DNA from: Trichomonas tenax
Taxonomy: Eukaryota > Parabasalia > Trichomonadida > Trichomonadidae
Length of the DNA: 64,000 nt
Assembly: GCA_023091735.1 (NCBI GenBank)
Contig: JALKBU010000006.1
Span: 1 to 64,000 of the forward strand
Direction of reading: 5' to 3'
Both the position numbers and the translations under genes were made by a program. Under the pieces are notes generated by a model that saw only the letters and a list, made by a program, of their open reading frames with translations, did no database searches and was not told where the DNA came from. Every line of letters starts with the position of its first letter. The stretch's first letter is position 1. Of the stretch, positions 39,679 through 48,826 are shown piece after piece.

Positions 39679-40599
39679 ATGAATATAGAGAAAGCTCTGC
39701 AAGATAGAGGATATAGCATAGTGAATTTTATCAACAATGGAAGCTTTGGTTACTGTTATTTAGTTAGATCAAACAACTACGACCAACAATTTGTATGCAA
39801 AGTTTCGATCAGTGAATCAAATGATCCAAAATTCCTCGAATCACTCACATGTGAGGCAAAAATCTTGTCTAAGCTGAACCATTCTAACATTATTAGGATT
39901 TACGATTATTTTGTTCAATATGTACAGTTTTACATGATACTTGAATAATGAGTGGTGGAAATTTATATGAGGTCCTTCAGAACCAGAAGAATCTGGATTC
40001 TGGAAAACTCATGAAATATGCGATGCAAATCATTTACGCCCTTCACTTCATACATAACAAATGCGTTGCGCATTGCGACATAAAACTCTCAAATATCCTT
40101 TTGGATCAGTTAGATCGCATTAAAATATGTGATTTTTGATTATCACATTTCGTATCTAAGTGCGAAATGGTTGACGGAAGAAAGGGAATGCGTGACACAC
40201 TTAACTATTTGGCTCCGGAGATAATTCTTGGTTTTGACTATGATCCTTATAAATCTGACGTGTGGGCACTTGGTGTGACAGTGTATTGCATAATAACGAA
40301 GCGTTTTCCATTCAATTCTGCCAATGCTAAGGTTCTATTAGAAGATATTCACTACGAGAAAGGCAATGAATGATAATTATGGCCCATTATCACATATTGT
40401 TAATATGTGCTTTAAACCAGAACTGTCACTTCGCCCATCAATGGCAATGGTAAGGCTGAAGATGCTAGAGTTGTATTCAGTTAGCTATGCTCATAAAAAC
40501 AAATCATGTCAAAGAAAATTGTCAATAGCAGCCAAGAATAGGATTATAGGAGGAAAAAGAAAAAGCCCAACGAGTTCTTTTTCTAAGAATTCGAAATAA
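39679..40599 (+). pseudogene. Broken protein kinase gene
   Basis: Reads as one protein kinase domain in three pieces. A one-base loss near 39946 ends the first frame right after the hinge. An in-frame TGA at 40137-40139 replaces the Gly of D-F-G (GGA to TGA). A second frameshift lies near 40365. The remaining motifs are good: G-x-F-G-x-C Gly loop, V-C-K-V lysine, H-C-D-I-K-x-S-N catalytic loop (Arg of HRD replaced by Cys), A-P-E, S-D-V-W-A-L-G and L-R-P-S. It therefore was an active-type Ser/Thr kinase until recently. The C-terminal tail is Lys-rich. Confidence 0.85.
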
Positions 40600-41131
40600 A
40601 TATGTTTGTATTTTGTTTTTCTAATTATTGTTATTTCTTCCCGACTTTTTTTCGTTTACAGTAAATCTGTTGCGATCAACTTGGTGCATACATTCTAGGC
40701 TTTATAATGCAACTCAATTATTTTATATCCTTTGAGGATTTATTGAATAATTATTGTGTCGATAAAAGAATAATACTGTATTAATATGTCAATCGGCATA
40801 GAATCAACACCTTAAACATTGCTAGTCTCAAATAAAGGGTTTAATTTTTGATACTTGAAAAAAAGCAAGGTTGTTTTAAGTTCTATAGCAGGAATACTCG
40901 CAAAGACTAAGGTTATGAATGAGCTTATACTGCTTTCTATTAATAGGTCATTTTGATATGTAGTGTAAGAATGTTCAATATCAATAATGAATTTTGACAA
41001 TATATTTTACATGTCAGAATATATTGTAACCAATTTCTATTTTTAAAATTGAGATATATCGTATCTTCAATCTAAATAACCAAAAATATTAATGTAATTA
41101 GCATTGATACTTTTAATATTGTCACTTTTCA
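40600..41131. other. Spacer with a paired dispersed motif
   Basis: TTTGACAA (40993-41000), five bases, then exact TTTACATGTCA (41006-41016), about 116 bp upstream of the exonuclease start. The same five-base spacing recurs at the CAMSAP gene start. Confidence 0.5.
41122..41127 (+). promoter_or_regulatory. Initiator of the exonuclease gene
   Basis: A perfect TCACTT with its A 8 nt upstream of the ATG. Confidence 0.65.
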
Positions 41132-42271
41132 ATGAAATCTGAGAAACAAAAAACTCTCAGAGAAGTTGTATGCCCCATTTCTCACGTCTCACATATCATT
41201 GTTCCGCCTACAGATGACTCAGAGGCATATATTAATTCAGTAAAAAGCCTAAGATTGTGGGCAACGAAATTATATATTCGAATGCAAAGGGGACAAAACG
41301 TTTTGCTATCAATGGACTGTGAGGGATGGAAGCTTGGAACGATTCCCAAATCATTAGGACTTCTACAGATTTGCGAATTACTTGATGAATCAATTCTTAA
41401 ATATGATGCACGAATAGACCCACTAATCAACTCACTAAACCTCAAATCAGGCTTTCTAATTCATTTCCCTGCGAGACCAGAAATAATTGACATACTTTCA
41501 GGAATTCTTCATCATCCCAAAGTAATTTTGTGTACATACGATTTCACATCAGATATTTCATCTCTGATGGAAGCAGGTATCAGTATCAACACGAATTTGA
41601 TATTTGACGCACAACTTTACTGCATAACAAAGAATCCATTAACAAATACGAATGTTACCTCCATTTTAAACCCTGCTAGAGAAATGATAGGGAAAATTAA
41701 AGAAGCGTCAGATGCTTATGCTTTCATGAATACAAGGAAAGGTAATATGTTCGATTTCTTAACATTTCTTCACAGAAATGACAAAGATCCTTTTATGTCA
41801 ATGGTAGATGAAGATTTCTATAAATACGCTGCCGGCGATTTGGTTATGACTGCTCTAGCTGCTGTTCATAGTTTTACTTATAACTATTCCACTATCACCT
41901 GGGAGATGTCGCGTTTAAAGGTGAGTGAATTCTTAAGTCTTCAGAAACGATATGACAAACTACTTATGCCTTCAGCTGTACGCCAAGTTTCGTTCTTGAA
42001 GAAATATAATCTGAGGGAACTATTAGACTATCAACTTCGTCCTTTTACAAATTTCAACGACGATGAATCTATCAGAAAGGCTCTCACACTTTATGTTAAA
42101 GCAGATATGATTGTTAATTTACTTCTAATACTTCCTCTGAGTGAAGCTTCCGCGTTTTCAGGAATTAATGCCACTAAAATACGCGATGAATTGGAGAAGT
42201 CACTCGAAAATGTTAAACAAAGAATTCTAACCCTTTCTCCATTAGATGATGAGCCATCAATTCCATACTAA
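41132..42271 (+). CDS. DEDDy 3'-5' exonuclease (RNase D-like)
   Basis: The 379-residue protein has a complete active site: D62-x-E64 in M-D-C-E-G (Exo I), D141 in F-T-S-D-I-S-S-L (Exo II), and Y232-x3-D236 in Y-A-A-G-D (Exo III, the Y form). L-G-L-L-Q-I follows Exo I as in RNase D/WRN-type nucleases. The C-terminal 140 residues are helical; no clear HRDC domain is visible. It should degrade RNA or DNA from the 3' end with two metal ions; an RNA-processing role is the more usual one for eukaryotic relatives such as EXD1/EXD2, but this is inference. It is intact in the middle of a decayed region, so it is under selection. Confidence 0.85.
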   Translation: MKSEKQKTLREVVCPISHVSHIIVPPTDDSEAYINSVKSLRLWATKLYIRMQRGQNVLLSMDCEGWKLGTIPKSLGLLQICELLDESILKYDARIDPLINSLNLKSGFLIHFPARPEIIDILSGILHHPKVILCTYDFTSDISSLMEAGISINTNLIFDAQLYCITKNPLTNTNVTSILNPAREMIGKIKEASDAYAFMNTRKGNMFDFLTFLHRNDKDPFMSMVDEDFYKYAAGDLVMTALAAVHSFTYNYSTITWEMSRLKVSEFLSLQKRYDKLLMPSAVRQVSFLKKYNLRELLDYQLRPFTNFNDDESIRKALTLYVKADMIVNLLLILPLSEASAFSGINATKIRDELEKSLENVKQRILTLSPLDDEPSIPY

Positions 42272-42351
42272 CAATTTTATTGTTTCGATAAAATATTATG
42301 TTTGTATTAGTATTTCATTCAACAGCAATACTTGCTATGTTTATTCATTGG

Positions 42352-42740
42352 TTAAAGTTTGTTTGATGCACCGCTATCAAGAAGTGGTTCCGATGAGAAC
42401 AAACTCTTGATAATATCTAATTTATTCCTCTTCCACACGAAAATGAGTGCAACAACTACACCAATAATCAAAAGAAGAGTGAAAGTTGTAATTAATGCAA
42501 TAGTCACTCTGGATTTACTGTTACTTCCACAACAGTATTGTTGACTTGTAACAACAGATAATTCGAAGAATGATCTAGAGCTATAATCTGGGCTGACAAT
42601 GATACTTGTGAGACTCATACATCCTACAAACGACTCTTTGCTAGATGGGACTGTAGATCCACAATAGATAAATTCAGCTAGATTATGACAATGGTCAAAA
42701 ATATATTCTTCATGAAGAAGGTACCAAACATAGTCTATAT
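42352..42740 (-). pseudogene. C-terminal piece of a BspA-like surface protein
   Basis: In the minus frame the sequence I-Y-C-G-S, then F-V-G-C-x-S-L-T-S-I-I-V, then Y-S-S-R-S-F is the last BspA-type leucine-rich repeat pattern of trichomonad surface proteins. A single TM helix (about 25 residues, ending V-W-K-R-N-K) and a short cytosolic tail follow. The stop codon is at 42352. Upstream of about 42740 the frame breaks and no LRR array or start remains. BspA-like proteins are adhesion-related surface proteins; here only the anchor end survives. Confidence 0.65.
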
Positions 42741-43299
42741 CAACTCATTCTTTATACCGATGATTATGGAGCATTTAGCTAAATATCCTCGCAATTTGAC
42801 ATCAATGATCAATGTTCATCCAGATTGCGTTTTCATTGGATCCGATCCTTTCAATTTAATTATACCATCTTCTGTTGTTTCTTTTTTTTCTACTATTACG
42901 AATATGATTGTTTCGTATTTGATAATGATTGATACATACACATTTGTCGGTTATCAATGGAATCTTATTAAGTGCAACAACAATTTTCAGCTAGCATTTA
43001 TTTTCAGTAGGCTTTAGTATTGTTGCCTTTTTTAGCTTCCCTTTGAAGAATGGTATGTAATATCATTGCTTGGAACTATATATAATTGTTACTTGATTTT
43101 AATTTTAGAAGATTTTGTGCGATTATAATGATTTTTGGTAATGATATTATTTCAATTTCACTCAATTTTCATCTTGAAGTGGATGTGTATAATATAAGTT
43201 AATAAAAACATAAGCCGAGTCAAAACAAACTTTGGAATTGCTGTTTTAGTGGTAATTAAATTTTGATAATAATTTCTTTCCCTTGATCCCCGTTCATAA

Positions 43300-43379
43300 G
43301 TTACTTGGGTGGGCCGCCTGGATGCCCAGCGGAGAGATCGATGCCTGTTCTCTAAAAGAAAGAGAGTTCCCCTCCTTTT
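43300..43379 (+). ncRNA. Candidate structured RNA or GC-rich hairpin island
   Basis: About 70 bases rich in G and C inside very AT-rich DNA. Hairpin 1: CCG-C-CTGG, loop ATGC, CCAG-CGG (43314-43332). Hairpin 2: TCTCT, loop AAAAGAA, AGAGA (43349-43365). GATCGATGC (about 43336-43344) fits a Pol III B box and TTTT at 43376-43379 could end transcription. The family is not recognised. It is not a tRNA: no cloverleaf. Confidence 0.35.
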
Positions 43380-43401
43380 GATTTTCGCTCATTTTTCATT
43401 A

Positions 43402-43743
43402 ATGACCGAAATAAATTTAATCAAAGATAAACTTTCGAAGTTAAGGTCGGAAAACAGGAACATGAGCTATGAAAACCAGCTGCTAGAGATACAAATCATA
43501 AAGATAGATTCCCGAATCGAAGCCACAACAAAGAAATTGCAACCAGAAAAAGATAAAATTGGTTATGAAAGTAAAATTGAATCCGCTAGAATAGATATTT
43601 CTATAGAAGACGCTGCTGAAAAAAGGAATGAAGCTAAAAAGGCGTTGTTATGTAGAATTGATCAAATTCAAAACGAAAATAGCACTTTGGAGAATGGAAT
43701 TGCAATGCTAACATGTCAGTACAATAGAATTACAAAAATATAG
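43402..43743 (+). CDS. Small coiled-coil protein
   Basis: 113 residues, almost wholly coiled coil (heptad-like L/I spacing from about residue 5 to 105), highly charged. Start chosen at the ATG at 43402 because TCATTA lies directly before it (43396-43401). The frame is open further upstream into the GC-rich island, but that part encodes an unlike, Arg-rich sequence. Function unknown. Confidence 0.6.
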   Translation: MTEINLIKDKLSKLRSENRNMSYENQLLEIQIIKIDSRIEATTKKLQPEKDKIGYESKIESARIDISIEDAAEKRNEAKKALLCRIDQIQNENSTLENGIAMLTCQYNRITKI

Positions 43744-43930
43744 TTTCGTTAAACAAATTCTAAAATGAAGTTAAATTATTAAGCTGGCACCAATAAATTC
43801 GTGCAACATTAATTGCTATACCACACGAAGCTACACATCATTACATATTGAAACCATAATTTTATAATCCATTATGTTTTTTCTTAATTTGCTCGAAATT
43901 TCAGCGTTATTTAGATTCTATCAACTATCA

Positions 43931-44797
43931 TTATATTCGCCTTCTGTATAAAAAGCGTACTGTTAGTATTAATTTAATTTTTAATACCAACAAAACACAA
44001 CAATCAACAAAAAACAAAATTACATTGCATCCATACCATCTGAGAACTTCCGCAACAACGTGTTCACAATTCATCTGTGCAAGGTTCAATGGAGTCCTCT
44101 TCTTGGAATCCATTTCATTCTTTTTGATTTTTGGAAGTGAGCAAAGGTATTCAGCAACATGAACTCTGCCGTAGTTTGCAACAACGTGGAGTGGGGTCCA
44201 TCTGTTTTGAGCTGTGTCATTAACATCAATGAACTGAATAGCATACTCAGCACCGTCCAAATTGCCAGCCTGGCAGAATTGGTGTAATACGGTCCAGCCA
44301 TCCTTGTCACGGCAGAAAATGTCTTCGCCATTCTCATGCAAAGCTTTGACTAGCATGAAGTTACCTTTTTCTTCAGCCTTCAACATTAGCTTAGCATGAT
44401 CTTTATATTTGACAGATGTATATCCATGAGATATAGCATACTTGATTGTTTTGGTGTCATTTTCCTTGGAGCATTTCGAGAGAACACCATAAATTCTATC
44501 AAAGCTTGCAACATCCTTCTTCCAGCTTCTAAGCTCCTTTAGGTTAGAATCCTTAGCTGCTTCTATTCCAGAAGCAGAATCAATCGTTGTAGAAGTCTTT
44601 TCTTCCTTAACTTGTGATTTCTGTTGTTGTTGTTGCTCGAACTTGGTGATTTGATCATCTTTATTTTCAATCTTCTTCTTAAGATTCTGGCACTTATCTT
44701 CTTTCCTCTTTATCTGGTCATACAGCTCATTGATTTTAGTTTGGTTATCTTTTAATTGCTTTTCTCTTAGCGCCAATGTCATTCTCAGCTCTCTCAT
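43931..44797 (-). CDS. Coiled-coil and ankyrin-repeat protein
   Basis: The 288 residues begin with a Lys/Glu-rich coiled coil (about 1-75). Ankyrin repeats follow (about 130-255), with D-K-D-G-W-T-V-L-H, N-R-W-T-P-L-H-V-V-A and S-K-K-R-T-P-L-N-L-A as repeat starts. The last 30 residues are very hydrophobic; this could be a tail anchor or just translated 3' sequence after a lost stop. Upstream on the same strand an ATG at 44862 starts a second frame of coiled-coil type that stops by TAG after 19 codons; a single base change would join it, so the true N-terminus may be longer. Role: protein-protein scaffold. Confidence 0.7.
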   Translation of the reverse strand: MRELRMTLALREKQLKDNQTKINELYDQIKRKEDKCQNLKKKIENKDDQITKFEQQQQQKSQVKEEKTSTTIDSASGIEAAKDSNLKELRSWKKDVASFDRIYGVLSKCSKENDTKTIKYAISHGYTSVKYKDHAKLMLKAEEKGNFMLVKALHENGEDIFCRDKDGWTVLHQFCQAGNLDGAEYAIQFIDVNDTAQNRWTPLHVVANYGRVHVAEYLCSLPKIKKNEMDSKKRTPLNLAQMNCEHVVAEVLRWYGCNVILFFVDCCVLLVLKIKLILTVRFLYRRRI

Positions 44798-45041
44798 TTC
44801 ATCTATTTTCCAAATATCATTATTTGGGCTTTATTTTTTATCAAATCATTTAACTCATGCATTTGTAAATAGTAATAGCATAAAAATATAGTTTGCAAAT
44901 AAATAAATTTAAAAAATTAAATTGGTAAACGTATAACTTATCAACTTTTAACATTGATTTATTTGAAGGCACTAAATTAGAATTACAAGTGTGAATTACA
45001 TAAAAACAAATTTATTTATCAAACAAAAATAAAATAAAAAG

Positions 45042-48000
45042 CTACCATGATTGGGGCTCTAATTCTCTTTTCATACAAATTGCATCAGTCGTCTGTGTGT
45101 AATTAAGCGACTGAAATTCATCAAATTGTTTGGTACTTGTATTGAATTTCAAGAATTTTCCAACATCCTTTGCATGAATTATTCCAGGTCCTTGTCCATG
45201 GAATCTAACGCTTTTGGTACAATTATCGTCAAGGATGTAGGATCCCTTATATTTCATCGTTATTGATGATAGTAGAAGTATAATTCTATCTGAAGGGAAA
45301 CCAGACAATGCGGCAATTAAGTCATCTCTTTTGCTGTTGTTCCTTTCATTTGGCATCAAATTGAAAGTTAAAGCGAGTTTAACGACGTTTATATTTGGCA
45401 TAATTTGTGTGTTTCTTGGATTATATGGCTTTTTCTCAACTCTTTGATATTCAGAGAACTTGAAAGAATTAATTTCTATAGGTTTTGGTTCATCACTAAA
45501 TGATTTTCTGGGCTTGATATCAAAAACATCTTCGGATTGTTCTATTCGTAGCATTCTTTCACTCGTGACTGCAGTTTGTGTTTCAATTGCAGTAGTTGGC
45601 GAAACAAATTGTATATTTGCATCCACTTTTTCACCACTTGATTCTACAACCGTTTTTTGAGGTGAGGTATCATTGTTTGAATCGCCCGAGTTTTTCTCAA
45701 TTTCATGCTTTTCTTCATGTTTTGTTTCACTTTCAATAACTTCTTCAACCCGAGTTTCATGAGTTTGATTTTCTTGCAGATTGACAGATGATTCCTGATC
45801 GATAGTTTTTTCAGATTTATTTTCTAGTTTTGAATTCGATTTTTTGGATTTCTTCTCAAATTCAGAATTCCTCCTTGACTTTGCTTTTGAATCTAATGTA
45901 TCACTTAAGGATTCGCTGGACTTCTTTGATGATTCATCAGTTGAATAGTCTTTCTTTTTCTTGTGCTCTTTCTTAATTAATTCCGAATTATCGGACTTTG
46001 ATTTGTAAGAACTTTCGCTCGAAACATAATATTTATGTTTCTTTGATTTTGATTTATTATCGTCACTTGAATCAGAAGATGAAGATGAAGGATAATAGAT
46101 TTCGGACGTTTGTATAGCCTTTGTTGTTTTAGTGTTACCATCATTGAAAAGACTTGAAGATATTTCAAGAAGCATGCGAGGAATAGAATCATCTCTGGAT
46201 ACAATTCGTTTTAGAATTGCCAAAAGGGTGTTTTCAACATTCTTAATTTTTGCTGGGTCCGTATATTTACCATATTGATTCTTAACAGCTCTTCTCAATG
46301 ATTCTTGTGTTTGAAGACTTGGCGGGAGAGAATAGAACTGTCTTAGAGCATCAGCCATTGCTGCTGAGTCATCTTCATCTAAGTCACTCGCTATCAGTGA
46401 GAATTCCTCGGTATCTTTATTGCGTGGTCTCAAGGATGGGGAAGATTTGCTGAGGGAACGTTTCTGGTCCAAGTAAGTGTTTTCTTGAGGAGGAATTGCC
46501 TGTGTAGGATATGGGTAAGAATTCATATATGGGAACGGATATGGATTCATAAATTGTGGTGGGCAAGGAGAAGTAAATATTGGATAATTTTGGAAGGTTG
46601 GCTGAGGTGGATAAAAACCAGGAAATGGTTGGGGAGGCATCTGTTGAGTAATATTTGGAGGTGCAAATGTCATTGGATTGAAAGTTTGTTGAGAATGAGT
46701 TTGTGTTGGTGGATTCGAAGGCTCTGCTTGTTGAGATTGCTTAAGCTGTTTGGAAGCTTGAGATATTTTTAGTCTTGATGCCTCAAGAGCGAGTTTTTGT
46801 GCCGCCCTTGCAATATCTTTCGCTTCTGATCTAAGACTCTGTGAAAGGAGTTTGTGATCCGAGCTTTCCTCATTTGTTGAAATTGAATTATGAGAATTAG
46901 ATATAGAACTTCCAGCTGATTGAGGTATAGTCATTGATTTTTGAGATCTACCTGATTTAGTATATTCTTCGGACTTCATTGTATCACTGGTACTTGACTC
47001 AAGTTGTGAATATCTGTTTGCAGAACTTGCATGTGATGGCTTTCTATGCTTATGACGAGTTTTGGATGATCTTGATGTCTTTTTATCAGTACCAGAAGTT
47101 TTTCTATCAGAAACAATACTGTCCAGTAATTTATCATTTTGTTTTGCACTTATTCTCCTTATGAAACCATTTTCATTCGTTTTGGTGGAAACTTGACTTG
47201 AAACAGAAAATGGAGCATGTTTATAAGGCTCAGAATTATGGTCATTTTTCTTTAATTGATATTTCATTTTTTCTTCTTTTTCTGAAATAACAATAACCTG
47301 ATTTAAATCTGCTTTAAATGATACCGAAGACTGATTTGTTTTGGAGCTAGATGTTACAACTTTTGGTGAAGTATGATTAGATGAAGATTCATGGAGGGAT
47401 TCTTCAGGCAATTTGGTTAAAGCTAAATCACCTGACTTAGATTTGCTGGAGCTACTTGATGAACTGGTAGAAAACGATAATTTTGTGGAATTAAATGGAG
47501 GATTGTCTGTTTTTTCTTTGGTGTCTTCTGAGTTTTGAAATGACTTTTCTTTTTGAGAGTTTTCGCTATTTTCGGAGTTCTTAATCTCTTCATTACTATG
47601 ATGAGATTCAACATTTACTCTATCTTGAGGAGGTTTAATTTCTGTTGAGAAAGTCTCTTTATGTGCTTCGGATGTATTTTGAAGTGATATTGTTTCTTCT
47701 GACTTAGAAGGAGTCTCTTCTTGTTTTGTCTCCTTTTTGACAACATCATTGGGCTTCTCTTTAGTTGGTTTTGGATCTTGTTCTTTTGGCTTTGGTTTTG
47801 AAACTGATTTTGTTTCTTTCTTTTTAGGTTTAGGTTTTTCTTCTTGTTTTATTGGAGCAACATACGGAATGACTCTTTTTGGAAGCTGCTGTACAACCGG
47901 CTTCGATGCTTCTTGATTTGTTGGCATTGGAAGGAGTTCAATTGGCTTTGGTTGATCGAGTTTCACAAATTTCTTTGCAGCAGGACGTGTTGCAGAAAAT

Positions 48001-48791
48001 ATATCGGCAAGAAAGATATAAAGCAATTGTTGACTAATTTTCTTTCTTGGCGGTACAAACAATGATAAGCTTGATGCAACTTTCATGATGAAATCCCAAT
48101 TTTTCGAAATTTGATCTTCATTCAACTTATCGCCGACACAAACCTCTTTTTGATTTATCAAAGTTGGGAAAGCACGTCCTAAAACAGCAGCTATATGTTG
48201 TCCAGTAAGAAAATCATCTGAAAGGGACTTAGATTCAGGTAAATTTTGCATTGTTGGGAATTTTGACATCCACAGTTTAACAGCATCTTCAAACATTGTT
48301 GGTCTGTGTTCAAGGATGTAAAATGATCTTGGGAGACGTTGTAAATCTTTGCAAATATCTTCAATTGTAAGAGATTTATCGACAATTAACCATTCTAAAA
48401 TTAAACAAAGAGATATATGATGACTAAGATTGCCATTCGCTAATTCGCTTGGAGTGCATTCATTTGAAGGTTTATATCCCATTTTCTCGAGATTTTCCAA
48501 AATTGAAGAAAACGTTTTTTCTGGATTAGACGTATCTATTGATTCTTTAGAAAGAGCAGTGAATAATATTGCGTATGGAATAGCTGTCTGTAAATCAGAT
48601 TGACTTATTTCATTATTTTGATATTTTTCATGTGAAAACGCGTGCAATGGTTGAAAAAACTCAAGAGAAAGGATAGGAATCCTTGTTTCTTCACTTTCAT
48701 AGCTGTCGATTCTTTTTATAATAGTTTTTAGCCACTGAAAATGAATCTCAAATTCGTCCGTTTCTCCCTCAATCATTTTGATTTTTGACAT
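45042..48791 (-). CDS. CAMSAP/Patronin-like microtubule minus-end protein
   Basis: The protein has 1249 residues. Residues about 150-275 match a CAMSAP-type calponin-homology domain (A-V-K-L-W-M, D-x-L-T-G-Q-H-I-A-A-V-L region, and a C-terminal Q-L-L-Y-I-F-L-A-D-I-F helix). A long low-complexity middle (about 280-1120), Ser/Lys/Pro/Gln-rich, follows. The last 120 residues are a CKK domain: N-V-V-K-L-A start, I-I-L-L-L-S-S strand, Y-K-G-S-Y, G-x-G-P-x-I-I, K-F-N-T-S-T-K-Q-F-D and T-D-A-I-C. CKK binds microtubule minus ends; the CH domain recruits partners. Start: ATG 48791 (an ATG five codons later is an alternative); no earlier ATG is in frame. It lies 35 bp from the end of the next gene. Confidence 0.85.
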   Translation of the reverse strand: MSKIKMIEGETDEFEIHFQWLKTIIKRIDSYESEETRIPILSLEFFQPLHAFSHEKYQNNEISQSDLQTAIPYAILFTALSKESIDTSNPEKTFSSILENLEKMGYKPSNECTPSELANGNLSHHISLCLILEWLIVDKSLTIEDICKDLQRLPRSFYILEHRPTMFEDAVKLWMSKFPTMQNLPESKSLSDDFLTGQHIAAVLGRAFPTLINQKEVCVGDKLNEDQISKNWDFIMKVASSLSLFVPPRKKISQQLLYIFLADIFSATRPAAKKFVKLDQPKPIELLPMPTNQEASKPVVQQLPKRVIPYVAPIKQEEKPKPKKKETKSVSKPKPKEQDPKPTKEKPNDVVKKETKQEETPSKSEETISLQNTSEAHKETFSTEIKPPQDRVNVESHHSNEEIKNSENSENSQKEKSFQNSEDTKEKTDNPPFNSTKLSFSTSSSSSSSKSKSGDLALTKLPEESLHESSSNHTSPKVVTSSSKTNQSSVSFKADLNQVIVISEKEEKMKYQLKKNDHNSEPYKHAPFSVSSQVSTKTNENGFIRRISAKQNDKLLDSIVSDRKTSGTDKKTSRSSKTRHKHRKPSHASSANRYSQLESSTSDTMKSEEYTKSGRSQKSMTIPQSAGSSISNSHNSISTNEESSDHKLLSQSLRSEAKDIARAAQKLALEASRLKISQASKQLKQSQQAEPSNPPTQTHSQQTFNPMTFAPPNITQQMPPQPFPGFYPPQPTFQNYPIFTSPCPPQFMNPYPFPYMNSYPYPTQAIPPQENTYLDQKRSLSKSSPSLRPRNKDTEEFSLIASDLDEDDSAAMADALRQFYSLPPSLQTQESLRRAVKNQYGKYTDPAKIKNVENTLLAILKRIVSRDDSIPRMLLEISSSLFNDGNTKTTKAIQTSEIYYPSSSSSDSSDDNKSKSKKHKYYVSSESSYKSKSDNSELIKKEHKKKKDYSTDESSKKSSESLSDTLDSKAKSRRNSEFEKKSKKSNSKLENKSEKTIDQESSVNLQENQTHETRVEEVIESETKHEEKHEIEKNSGDSNNDTSPQKTVVESSGEKVDANIQFVSPTTAIETQTAVTSERMLRIEQSEDVFDIKPRKSFSDEPKPIEINSFKFSEYQRVEKKPYNPRNTQIMPNINVVKLALTFNLMPNERNNSKRDDLIAALSGFPSDRIILLLSSITMKYKGSYILDDNCTKSVRFHGQGPGIIHAKDVGKFLKFNTSTKQFDEFQSLNYTQTTDAICMKRELEPQSW

Positions 48792-48810
48792 GTAAAAAGA
48801 ATTTGTCAAA
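48786..48810. promoter_or_regulatory. Dispersed motif overlapping the CAMSAP start codon
   Basis: On the minus strand TTTGACAAA, five bases, then TTTACATGTCA; the ATG inside the motif is the CAMSAP start codon. Same arrangement and spacing as at 40993-41016. Confidence 0.5.
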
Positions 48811-48826
48811 TATAAATAATAACATT

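Noticed and set aside
42685..43017. Plus-strand 110-codon frame
   Set aside because: Antisense to the decayed BspA-like region; hydrophobic by composition.
43284..43380. GC-rich island as a tRNA, 5S, U-snRNA or SRP RNA
   Set aside because: No cloverleaf and none of the conserved core sequences of these RNAs that I know; kept only as an unknown candidate.
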